This document shows positions 45,620 through 53,819 of a stretch of DNA of 64,000 nucleotides, piece after piece; the stretch's first letter is position 1, and each line of letters starts with the position of its first letter. A program made the translations under genes and the position numbers. The notes under the pieces were generated by a model. That model worked only from the letters and a program-made list of their open reading frames with translations, was not told where the DNA came from and searched no databases. Origin of the DNA: CBFHSD01 sp965658375 (GTDB lineage Bacteria > Bacteroidota > Bacteroidia > Flavobacteriales_G > Salibacteraceae); assembly GCA_965658375.1 (NCBI GenBank), contig CBFHSD010000010.1, forward strand, positions 1 to 64,000. Reading direction: 5' to 3'.

Positions 45620-47653
45620 ATGAGATGGAGTTTGTTGTTGTTTTTTGCGTGTATGTCGTCTTTTGGTTTTTCTCAAGATGATTGTGGTGATACCGATAAT
45701 GCAAAGGCTAGAAAGGCCTACAATAAATCGCAAGGAAAAGGACTTAAGAAGGGTGAGAAAGGCCAACTTTTGCTCGAAGCCTTGAGTTTAGATGAAGACT
45801 ATGTGAATGCCAATTGGGCGGTGGCAGAAATTATGATTAGAAAAGCAAGTGCAAAAATGTTGCCACCTTATGATGCACAGCCTTATTTGATGAAAGTGGT
45901 AGCCCTTTGTCCAGAAAATCACAGTGATCCCTATTATTACCTTGGTGAGCTGGCTTATGGGAAAGGCGAATACAAAGAGGCTGCCGAGTATTATCAAAAG
46001 TTCTTAGATTTCGAAGTAGATAATGATGCTGCCTATGGCAGAGATTATGAGCAACACCGCACCCAAGCGAAAGATCAGTTGAGGTTAGCTGAATTCTATT
46101 ACGAGCAATTCTCTAATCCAAAATCTTATCATCCCAATCAAGTAACTCCACTTTCTACTGATAAGCAAGATGAATATTTGCCGTTGGTAACCCCAGATAA
46201 CGAATTCATGTATTTCACAAGAAGATGGGCAGTTCACACCAACGGAAGAGACACCTACATACAGTCTGATCAATTGGAGTACGTAGAACGTTTTTCTGTT
46301 TCGGCCATTGATAAAGCTGGTGAAATAGAACAGGGTGATGCGATGCCAGCTCCATTCAATATGAATGAAAGCTACAATTATGGTGGAGCTACAGTTACCA
46401 TTGATAACAAAGAGATGTATTTAACCATCTGTAAACCTTATCAAGGAAGCATGAACTGCGATATTTTCCACTCAGACTATGTGTATGGAAAGATTCCCGA
46501 AGAAAAAATAGATAGCAATTATTGGAAAACAGACTGGCATTGGACTGAGCCTGTTGCACTTCCAGAAGCGGTTAACGGACTTGAAACTTGGGAATCCCAA
46601 CCCAGTATTTCGAAAGACGGGAACATGCTTATCTTCACATCATTGAGACCCGGAAGTAAAGGGGCAGACTTGTATTACTCAGAGAAAATGGCAGACGGCT
46701 CTTGGTCAAATGCTCAAAACATGGGTGAAGTGATTAACACGGTGGGGCACGAGAAAACCCCATTTTTCCATTCAGATAGCAGAACACTTTATTTCTCTAG
46801 CCAAGGACATTTGAATCATGGTGGTTTTGATGTGTTTTTTAGTAAAAGGAATGATGACGGTACTTGGACGGTTCCTCAAAATATAGGTTACCCTATCAAT
46901 TCAGAATCTGATGATCACGGTTTTGTGGTTTCAATAGACGGTAAAAAAGTCTATTTCTCTTCTAAATTGCTTGAGGGAACTCAAAAAATAAATGTTTACT
47001 CATTTGAGCTCTATCCAGAAGCAAGACCAGAAAAGGTAGTTGTGCTCAAAGGACGTGTTTTAAATAAGAGTGGTGAACCTGCTAAGAATGCAAAGGTAGA
47101 AGTAAAGAATACCCTTACAGAGCAAACCGAAAGCTTTGAGGTAGATGAGGTAAATGGAAGCTACACAGCCATTGTAACTGTTAAAGAGGAAGAGGAGTTA
47201 GTGGTTTCTATAGATGCGGAAGATGGGGCTTTTCAGAGTTACCTTATAGAAACAGATACTTTGGATACGTATGCCAAGCTAAGTTCAACAGTTAAAGAAG
47301 TTGAAGTGGGAGGGAATTACACCTTGAACAACATCACCTATGCAACGAATTCTGCAGATTTAGATGAGAAGTCTTATTTGGTATTGAAAGAGTTCGCAGA
47401 ATACCTAAAGAATAATTCTTCAATGGCAGTGAGTATAGAAGGTCATACAGATAACGTAGGTAACGATCATGCGAATCTTACACTAAGCACTGAACGCGCC
47501 TTTGAAGTGATGGCATACCTGCAAAGTATGGGTATTGAAAAAGACCGGTTAAAGTACAAAGGCTGGGGCAGTGCAAAACCGATTGCCTCTAACAGCACTC
47601 CCAAAGGGAGGTCTCAGAATAGAAGAACAGAATTCGTTATTCTAGAACTGTAG
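45620..47653 (+). CDS. TPR / PD40 propeller / regulatory-like / OmpA protein, PorE-like architecture
   Basis: This 677-residue exported protein has a signal peptide ending SFGFSQ. TPR helices lie near residues 25-150. A PD40/WD40-like propeller lies near 185-470, with repeated motifs such as NMLIFTSLRPGSKGADLYYS and TLYFSSQGHLNHGGFDVFFS. A carboxypeptidase-regulatory-like beta domain lies near 475-555 (KGRVLNKSGEPAKNAKVEV), and an OmpA domain near 570-677 (IEGHTDNVGNDHANLTLSTERA). This order is that of PorE, a T9SS component linking the machine to peptidoglycan. Paralogues with other roles exist. No lipobox is evident. Confidence 0.85.
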   Translation: MRWSLLLFFACMSSFGFSQDDCGDTDNAKARKAYNKSQGKGLKKGEKGQLLLEALSLDEDYVNANWAVAEIMIRKASAKMLPPYDAQPYLMKVVALCPENHSDPYYYLGELAYGKGEYKEAAEYYQKFLDFEVDNDAAYGRDYEQHRTQAKDQLRLAEFYYEQFSNPKSYHPNQVTPLSTDKQDEYLPLVTPDNEFMYFTRRWAVHTNGRDTYIQSDQLEYVERFSVSAIDKAGEIEQGDAMPAPFNMNESYNYGGATVTIDNKEMYLTICKPYQGSMNCDIFHSDYVYGKIPEEKIDSNYWKTDWHWTEPVALPEAVNGLETWESQPSISKDGNMLIFTSLRPGSKGADLYYSEKMADGSWSNAQNMGEVINTVGHEKTPFFHSDSRTLYFSSQGHLNHGGFDVFFSKRNDDGTWTVPQNIGYPINSESDDHGFVVSIDGKKVYFSSKLLEGTQKINVYSFELYPEARPEKVVVLKGRVLNKSGEPAKNAKVEVKNTLTEQTESFEVDEVNGSYTAIVTVKEEEELVVSIDAEDGAFQSYLIETDTLDTYAKLSSTVKEVEVGGNYTLNNITYATNSADLDEKSYLVLKEFAEYLKNNSSMAVSIEGHTDNVGNDHANLTLSTERAFEVMAYLQSMGIEKDRLKYKGWGSAKPIASNSTPKGRSQNRRTEFVILEL

Positions 47654-47655
47654 AC

Positions 47656-48186
47656 TTATTGAATCATTTTAGGGAACTTTTGCACGAATAGAGAAAGTAG
47701 AATTCCGAAGATCAAGCTTCCGAAAACCAAGAGAAATAAGGTGATTGAGGACCAATTGAAGGCATCCATAAAATAGGCTGATGCTTCTGTGAAATTTGAG
47801 ATTGCTTTCTCAATTTCTTTAGGATTTAAGCCCTCTTGTATTCCTGCTGTTCTTATTTCTTCAGATCGTTGTTCAATAGTCCGTTTGAAGTACAGTGGGT
47901 CAAGCACTTTGTAATATACATATGTAAAAAAGGCAGTCAAAAGGCTGTAGGCTGCATTAACAGATAAAGCACTCTTTAAATCCATTACAAAAGTTAAGCT
48001 CTCTCCTTTTGAAGCTTTCCTACTTCTTGAAATTCCGGCATACGCTCCAATGAGAATGTTCAACATGATTACATACACCATGTAGTGTGCTTCTAACTCA
48101 AAAGAGGCAATTGCGAATCTAGAAACAATGGTAATGAGCAAGAGTAGAAGTATAACTGTAGAGGTCTTTTGAAAGATATTCTGCAT
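47656..48186 (-). CDS. DUF4199-like small membrane protein
   Basis: This 176-residue protein has about four membrane helices. A central loop FFTYVYYKVLDPLYFKRTIEQRSEEIRTAG sits between helices three and four, the layout of DUF4199 proteins. Function is unknown. It lies just behind the rho terminator on the same strand, 15 bases after the stem, and no promoter is visible in between, so expression may depend on readthrough from rho. Confidence 0.6.
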   Translation of the reverse strand: MQNIFQKTSTVILLLLLITIVSRFAIASFELEAHYMVYVIMLNILIGAYAGISRSRKASKGESLTFVMDLKSALSVNAAYSLLTAFFTYVYYKVLDPLYFKRTIEQRSEEIRTAGIQEGLNPKEIEKAISNFTEASAYFMDAFNWSSITLFLLVFGSLIFGILLSLFVQKFPKMIQ

Positions 48187-48201
48187 GACTTTATAAGAAA
48201 T

Positions 48202-48233
48202 AAAAAAAGCGGTTTTGAATCCAAAACCGCTTT
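48202..48233 (-). terminator. Intrinsic terminator of rho
   Basis: A perfect 12-bp stem AAAGCGGTTTTG/CAAAACCGCTTT has a 4-base loop. On the minus strand it is followed by a run of seven U. It lies just past the rho stop at 48239 and only 15 bases before the next start codon at 48186. Confidence 0.9.
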
Positions 48234-48238
48234 AATGA

Positions 48239-50101
48239 TTATCCATTCATCGAAATCAAGAACTCATCGTTGTCTCTTGATTTCTCAATTCTATCTTTTA
48301 AGAACTCCATGGCTTCCACAGGGTTCATATCGCTCAAGTGTTTTCTCAGAATCCACATGCGCTGCTGAGTTGTTTTGTCAAACAGCAAGTCATCTCTTCT
48401 TGTACTTGAAGAAACCAAGTCGATAGCTGGGAATACTCTTCTGTTAGATATTTTTCTATCCAACTGAAGCTCCATGTTACCGGTTCCTTTAAACTCTTCA
48501 AAGATTACTTCATCCATTTTAGAGCCTGTTTCTGTCAAGGCAGTAGCCAATATGGTAAGCGAGCCACCATTTTCAATGTTTCTTGCCGCTCCAAAGAATC
48601 CTTTAGGCTTGTGCAATGCATTGGCATCAACCCCTCCAGAAAGTACTTTTCCAGAGGCAGGAGAAACTGTATTGTATGCTCTTGCCAATCGGGTGATTGA
48701 ATCAAGTAAAATCACAACATCATGACCACATTCTACCAATCTTTTTGCTTTTTCCAAAACTATACCAGCCACTTTAACGTGTCTGTCGGCAGGTTCATCA
48801 AACGTTGAACTGATTACCTCAGCGTTTACATTTCTTGCCATGTCGGTTACCTCTTCAGGTCTTTCATCAATCAATAATATGATGAGGTAGCTTTCTGGAT
48901 GGTTGATTGAGATGGCGTTCGCCACTTCTTTCAACAATTGTGTTTTACCTGTTTTTGGTTGAGCTACGATTAATCCGCGTTGCCCTTTACCAATAGGAGC
49001 AAACAGATCCATAATACGTGTGCTCACCGTAGATCTTGAATGACCCGTAAGGTTGAACTTTTCTTGTGGAAAAAGTGGTGTCAGGTAATTGAAGGGAACG
49101 CGATCGCGTACTTCAGCCGGCTCTCTACCGTTGATCTTAATCACTTTTACCAATGGAAAATATTTTTCTCCAACGCGTGGAGGTCGAATGGTTCCTTCAA
49201 TAGTATCTCCTGTTTTAAGTCCGAATAAACGCACTTGAGATTGAGATACATACACATCATCTGGCGAACTCATGTAGTTATAATCAGATGAGCGTAAAAA
49301 GCCATAACCATCGTTCATCAATTCTAATACTCCTTCAGCTTTCACAAAGCCTTCAAAGTCGTAAATGTCGGTAACTGTTGGTTCTTTCTTATTGTTGCGT
49401 TGATTCCCTTTTTGATCTCTTCTATTGTCGTTGCTGCGCGGATCGTTTTTTCTCTGATCGTTATTGCGAGCATCATTTCTATTATCTCCGCGAGATTCTT
49501 TGTTTCTTTGATCATTGTTGCGAGCGTCATTTCTGTTGTCTCCACGCTGATCATTATTTCTTTGATCATTACCGCGAGATTCATTTCTGTTATCGTTGCG
49601 TTGATCGTTTGAACGGGGATTATTGCTTCTAGAATCTCTTCTAGTATCGTTGCTTTTTTGGTCAGCTTCTCTAGAATCTTTCGGCTTGTTTTCCCTTCTT
49701 GGGTGTTCTGTTCTAGAGTCTGGTCTTTTCTCGTTTCTTGGTTGAGGTTTTTTAGTATCATCGTCTTTAGGATTTACCTCCTTAGGTTCTGATGTTTTGT
49801 CCTCAATACTTGGTTTGTCTTGTGGTTTGTTGGGTCTTTCTTCTCGTTTTTCACGTGGTGCTTTGGCTGCTGGTCTTGGTTTGCGTTCCCTGTTTTCAGC
49901 TGGTGCTTTTGGTTTTGGAGCCGGTGCTGCAGAAGATGGTGAAGCTGCTTTGGCGGTATCTGGGTTGATAGCTTGAAAATCAAGAATTTGGTAGATGAGG
50001 TCTTGCTTTTTTAGCTTGTTGAATTTGGGTACATTTAGTTGTTTAGCTAACTCTTTGAGCTCATCAACTTTTTTCTCGCTTAATTCGAGGATATCGTACA
50101 T
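48239..50101 (-). CDS. rho: Transcription termination factor Rho with a long disordered insert
   Basis: This is a hexameric RNA-dependent ATPase that ends transcription. Of its 620 residues, 1-43 form the Rho N-terminal helical domain, about 45-242 are low-complexity and rich in Arg, Asn, Asp, Pro and Lys, and about 250-330 are the cold-shock RNA-binding domain. The motor carries Walker A QPKTGKTQ (381-388) and Walker B DVVILLD (461-467). E. coli Rho is 419 residues, so the insert explains the excess. Within it, the block RGDNRNDARNNDQR occurs twice, 18 residues apart. Rho of other Bacteroidota also carries such inserts. Confidence 0.96.
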   Translation of the reverse strand: MYDILELSEKKVDELKELAKQLNVPKFNKLKKQDLIYQILDFQAINPDTAKAASPSSAAPAPKPKAPAENRERKPRPAAKAPREKREERPNKPQDKPSIEDKTSEPKEVNPKDDDTKKPQPRNEKRPDSRTEHPRRENKPKDSREADQKSNDTRRDSRSNNPRSNDQRNDNRNESRGNDQRNNDQRGDNRNDARNNDQRNKESRGDNRNDARNNDQRKNDPRSNDNRRDQKGNQRNNKKEPTVTDIYDFEGFVKAEGVLELMNDGYGFLRSSDYNYMSSPDDVYVSQSQVRLFGLKTGDTIEGTIRPPRVGEKYFPLVKVIKINGREPAEVRDRVPFNYLTPLFPQEKFNLTGHSRSTVSTRIMDLFAPIGKGQRGLIVAQPKTGKTQLLKEVANAISINHPESYLIILLIDERPEEVTDMARNVNAEVISSTFDEPADRHVKVAGIVLEKAKRLVECGHDVVILLDSITRLARAYNTVSPASGKVLSGGVDANALHKPKGFFGAARNIENGGSLTILATALTETGSKMDEVIFEEFKGTGNMELQLDRKISNRRVFPAIDLVSSSTRRDDLLFDKTTQQRMWILRKHLSDMNPVEAMEFLKDRIEKSRDNDEFLISMNG

Positions 50102-50258
50102 AAAGAATGATTTATTGCACTCGGGAATCCGAGCTTAGAATATTTGAAAGTTTCCATGAATGATTGACAATGGTTCGAAATGAACAAGCTTGCCTTTTTG
50201 TGAACGTGACAATTATACAAAAAAAATACTTGGAGTAAGGATTTGTTAAAATGAACAT

Positions 50259-50266
50259 TAATTTTG
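50259..50266 (+). promoter_or_regulatory. -7 promoter element of the DUF4293 gene, TAATTTTG
   Basis: An exact match lies 15 bases before the ATG at 50282, in the region shared with the divergent rho gene. Confidence 0.5.
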
Positions 50267-50281
50267 CCTAAAATTTCAACG

Positions 50282-50752
50282 ATGCTACAACGAATTCAAA
50301 CAGTTTACCTTGCATTAGGTTCAATCATCATGGGTTTACAAGGAACCTTAAGCATGGCTATTTTCTTTGGTTCTAATAAAAGCTATAAAATGACTGTTTT
50401 TGGAGTTCAACCCAAAACGGAGGTGGCCTTTACAATACCCGCTTGGACCCTAGGTGCCTTGGGTGTTTTGCTAGTAGTCGCAATGGTTTATGCACTGCTT
50501 CAATTTAAGAATAGGCCTTTGCAAATGCGGGTAATACGGATCATTAACCTCATGTTATTAGCGCATATTGTTTTAGGCTTTTACATGGTGAATGATTACT
50601 CTGGTGTATTGAGGAACAATGGTTTCGAACATTCACTAGAATACGGTTTTGGTTTGATTGTTCCTTTACTTGCTGTTGTGTTTACCATGCTAGCTAGCAA
50701 GGCCATAAAGAAGGATGATGAGCTTATACGCTCTGCAGATCGTTTGCGTTAA
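50282..50752 (+). CDS. DUF4293 family membrane protein
   Basis: This 156-residue protein has four predicted membrane helices. The family opening LQRIQTVYLALGSI and closing ELIRSADRLR are typical, and its place beside rho is, from memory, common in Bacteroidota. Function is unknown. The ATG at 50282 fits the family start better than one 18 bases upstream. Its stop codon shares the tetranucleotide TTAA with the stop of the convergent phosphoesterase. Confidence 0.85.
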   Translation: MLQRIQTVYLALGSIIMGLQGTLSMAIFFGSNKSYKMTVFGVQPKTEVAFTIPAWTLGALGVLLVVAMVYALLQFKNRPLQMRVIRIINLMLLAHIVLGFYMVNDYSGVLRNNGFEHSLEYGFGLIVPLLAVVFTMLASKAIKKDDELIRSADRLR

Positions 50753-51240
50753 CGGCTTCCTAACTCTATGACTTCTAAATCTTCTAAACGGCCATTTCCA
50801 ATGGTAAATCGCAGCATAGTTCGCGTTTTATGAAAACCATGAATTCCACACGCTCCAGGGTTTAAATGCAACAAGTTTAATTTTGGATCGCGCATAACTT
50901 TAAGAATATGCGAGTGGCCACAAATAAATACATCAGGCGGATTGGCAAGAATACTCTCTTTCGCATACCTGCTGTAATTACCAGGGTAGCCTCCAATATG
51001 GGTGATCCAAAAATCGAGATTATTTAGTGTAAACCTTTGATGTTGGGGGCAAACCGCTCTTATTAAATGGTTATCTACATTTCCATAAACCGCTCTAGTG
51101 GGTTTGAATGCCTCTAGTGTATCAATGGTTTCAATCGTTCCAATATCACCTGCATGCCAAACTTCATCTACCTCTTTAAAATGATGGAAGATTCGCTCAT
51201 CTAAGTGCCCGTGAGTGTCAGACAGTAATCCAATTCTCAT
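50749..51240 (-). CDS. YfcE-type metallophosphoesterase
   Basis: This 163-residue calcineurin-like phosphodiesterase carries the metal ligands in order: LLSDTHGH (D and H), WHAGDIG, YGNVDNH, THIGG and CGHSHILKV. YfcE-like enzymes hydrolyse simple phosphodiesters in vitro; the natural substrate is unknown. It is cytoplasmic with no signal peptide. It is divergent from truA, with 66 bases between the starts. Confidence 0.93.
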   Translation of the reverse strand: MRIGLLSDTHGHLDERIFHHFKEVDEVWHAGDIGTIETIDTLEAFKPTRAVYGNVDNHLIRAVCPQHQRFTLNNLDFWITHIGGYPGNYSRYAKESILANPPDVFICGHSHILKVMRDPKLNLLHLNPGACGIHGFHKTRTMLRFTIGNGRLEDLEVIELGSR

Positions 51241-51292
51241 GCAACAATGCTACATTTTTTTATGGCTTAAATGGCACCCTCAAGGAAAGGAT

Positions 51293-51300
51293 TACTTTTG
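51293..51300 (+). promoter_or_regulatory. -7 promoter element of truA, TACTTTTG
   Basis: An exact match ends 6 bases before the truA ATG at 51307, so the transcript would start on or next to the start codon. Confidence 0.5.
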
Positions 51301-51306
51301 GCTCAC

Positions 51307-52077
51307 ATGGCCAGATTCGCATTTGTTATATCTTACAATGGAACCCCTTTTCGTGGGTGGCAAATACAGCCGAATGCCCTAACGGTGCAAGCATCTTTAG
51401 AACAAGTTCTTACAAAGATTTTGCGCGAAGAAATTCAAGTGGTGGGTTGTGGTAGAACAGATACAGGGGTGCATGCATGCTACTACGTTTTACATTTCAA
51501 TTTTAATGGTAAGTTTCCGATGGAAGACATTGCATTTAAGCTCAATGGCATTCTTCCTTCTTCTATTGCAGTGCATGAAGTGTATGAAGTAAGAGAAAAT
51601 TTTCATGCACGCTTTTTGGCGACATCTCGCAAATACACATATAAGATTCATCAACAGAAAAACCCGTTTTTAGAGAACCTTAGCTGGTTCATGAAGCATG
51701 AAGTTGATTTAGACGCAATGAATGCTGCTTGTAAGCTCTTGATCAAGCATAACGATTTTGCAAGTTTTTGCAAATCTGGTAGCGATCAAGAAAGTACCTT
51801 GTGCGATGTAACTCAAGCAGAATGGAGGCAAACAGATGTAGGTCTTGAATTTACCATTAGCGCCAACCGTTTTTTAAGGAATATGGTTAGAGCTATTGTT
51901 GGAACCCTCATAGATGTGGGACTTGGAAATACTTCGATCGAACGTTTTGAAGAGATTATCGCAGCAAAAAATAGAAGTAAAGCCGGTAAATCGGCACCTG
52001 GTTGTGGATTATATTTAAGTGGGGTGAACTACCCCGAGCATGGCTTGTTAAAGAGAATAGATAAATGGCAGAAGTAA
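51307..52077 (+). CDS. truA: tRNA pseudouridine(38-40) synthase TruA
   Basis: This 256-residue enzyme isomerises uridines 38-40 of the tRNA anticodon arm. The catalytic Asp is in GCGRTDTGVHA near residue 55. The opening RFAFVISYNGTPFRGWQ and the RFLRNMVRAIVGTL motif are standard. An in-frame ATG at 51271 lies upstream of the promoter box, which supports 51307. The 3' end overlaps the ABC exporter start by 13 bases. Confidence 0.96.
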   Translation: MARFAFVISYNGTPFRGWQIQPNALTVQASLEQVLTKILREEIQVVGCGRTDTGVHACYYVLHFNFNGKFPMEDIAFKLNGILPSSIAVHEVYEVRENFHARFLATSRKYTYKIHQQKNPFLENLSWFMKHEVDLDAMNAACKLLIKHNDFASFCKSGSDQESTLCDVTQAEWRQTDVGLEFTISANRFLRNMVRAIVGTLIDVGLGNTSIERFEEIIAAKNRSKAGKSAPGCGLYLSGVNYPEHGLLKRIDKWQK

Positions 52078-53819
52078 CTGGTAAAGCATTCGATTTAGGG
52101 CTATTTAAGCGTGTGCTGTCTTATGTGCAGCCTTATCAAGGTAGATTTATTTGGACAGGTGTTCTTACTGTGAGTCTTTCATTGCTCGCACCTTTAAGAC
52201 CATTACTTATCCAGTATACAGTAGATGAGGCCATTATAAAGAATGATGGCGACTTATTACTAAACTTAACACTAGCTCTTGTTGCTTTACTTTTTACAGA
52301 GGGCGGATTACAGTTTGTTCAAACCTATTCTGCCAATTTCTTAGGCCAAAGTGTTATTCGCGATATACGGGTTTTGGTTTTCCAGCGCATTGTGGCATTC
52401 AAACTCAAACATTTTGACAATACACCAATAGGAACTTTAGTAACACGAACCATATCAGATATTGAGGCCATTGCCGATATTTTCTCTCAAGGGGTTCTTA
52501 TCATTATTGGAGACTTATTAAAGCTATTTACAATAGTGGGTTTTATGCTGTTCATCAACTGGAAACTGACACTATTCATTTTAACGCCAATTCCTGTTTT
52601 GTTGTGGGCGACTAATGTGTTCAAGAATTACATCAAGAAAGCTTTTCAAGATGTAAGGAATGCGGTTTCGAACCTGAACTCATTTGTTCAAGAGCACATT
52701 ACGGGTATGAATGTGGTTCAAATATTTCATAGAGAGCAAGAGGAGTTAGATTCCTTCAAAGCCATCAATAAGGCCCACATGAAAGCGCATATCAGAACGG
52801 TTTGGGCCAACTCGATATTCTTTCCAATAGTTGAGATACTAAGTGCCATGTCGTTAGCATTATTGGTTTGGTGGGGTTCTGGCGAGGTAATAAAGGGAGA
52901 TTCAGGCATTGAATTGGGAACGCTCATGGCCTTTATTCTTTATATCTACATGTTGTACAGACCCATTAGACAATTGGCAGATCGCTTTAATGTGCTTCAA
53001 ATGGGGATGGTAGCAAGTGAGCGTGTGTTTAAAGTGATAGATACAAGTGCTCATATCGAAAATGAAGGAGATCATTATCCTCAAAGCATTCATGGTGATG
53101 TTGAATTCAACGATGTTTGGTTCGCCTACAATGAGCCTAGCTGGGTATTGAAGGGGATTTCATTTACTGTTAAAAAAGGAGAGATGGTAGCTTTGGTTGG
53201 TGCTACTGGCGCTGGGAAATCATCGATTATCAACCTGCTTAGCCGCTTTTATGAGTTTCAGAAGGGGGAGATACTCTTAGATGGAAAGGCAATTAGAGAG
53301 TATGATTTAGAGTTTTTGAGGAATAAAATAGCCGTAGTTCTTCAAGATGTATTCTTGTTTTCTGGGACCATTGTTGACAATGTCACCTTGAAAAATTCGA
53401 GCATTTCACTAGAAAAGGTGAAAGAAGCTGCCCGTTTGGTAGGGGCAAATGAATTCATAGAAAAATTGCCAAAAGGGTATGAACATGAGGTTGGCGAAAG
53501 AGGAGGGATGCTCTCAGTTGGTCAACGGCAGTTGCTCTCTTTCATGCGCGCATATGTGTACAATCCCGATATTTTGGTTCTTGATGAAGCTACTTCATCC
53601 ATAGATTCAGAATCTGAAATGTTGATTCAAAAAGCTACAGAAGTAGTTACCAAAGGAAGAACGAGTATTGTTATTGCACACCGTTTATCCACTATTCAAA
53701 ATGCAGACCGCATTGTAGTACTGGATCATGGTGAAATTATTGAATCTGGTTCCCACCAAGAATTACTTCTTAACGAAGGACCGTATAAACAACTTTTTGA
53801 TTTACAGTTTAGCGATTAA
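52065..53819 (+). CDS. ABC exporter, fused permease-ATPase (MsbA/MdlB-like)
   Basis: This 584-residue half-transporter works as a dimer. Six membrane helices span residues about 25-320. The ATPase has Walker A VGATGAGKSSI near 380, the Q-loop VLQDVFLF, the signature LSVGQRQLLSF near 485, Walker B ILVLDEATSSID near 505 and the H-loop VIAHRLSTI. Substrates may be lipids or peptides. It is co-translated with truA. Its 3' end overlaps the convergent uvrA by 11 bases. Confidence 0.93.
   Translation: MAEVTGKAFDLGLFKRVLSYVQPYQGRFIWTGVLTVSLSLLAPLRPLLIQYTVDEAIIKNDGDLLLNLTLALVALLFTEGGLQFVQTYSANFLGQSVIRDIRVLVFQRIVAFKLKHFDNTPIGTLVTRTISDIEAIADIFSQGVLIIIGDLLKLFTIVGFMLFINWKLTLFILTPIPVLLWATNVFKNYIKKAFQDVRNAVSNLNSFVQEHITGMNVVQIFHREQEELDSFKAINKAHMKAHIRTVWANSIFFPIVEILSAMSLALLVWWGSGEVIKGDSGIELGTLMAFILYIYMLYRPIRQLADRFNVLQMGMVASERVFKVIDTSAHIENEGDHYPQSIHGDVEFNDVWFAYNEPSWVLKGISFTVKKGEMVALVGATGAGKSSIINLLSRFYEFQKGEILLDGKAIREYDLEFLRNKIAVVLQDVFLFSGTIVDNVTLKNSSISLEKVKEAARLVGANEFIEKLPKGYEHEVGERGGMLSVGQRQLLSFMRAYVYNPDILVLDEATSSIDSESEMLIQKATEVVTKGRTSIVIAHRLSTIQNADRIVVLDHGEIIESGSHQELLLNEGPYKQLFDLQFSD

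Noticed and set aside
49342..49761. Long open frames on both strands across the rho insert
   Set aside because: They are by-products of the repetitive Arg/Asn/Asp codons of rho; the protein sequences are low-complexity and have no start signals.
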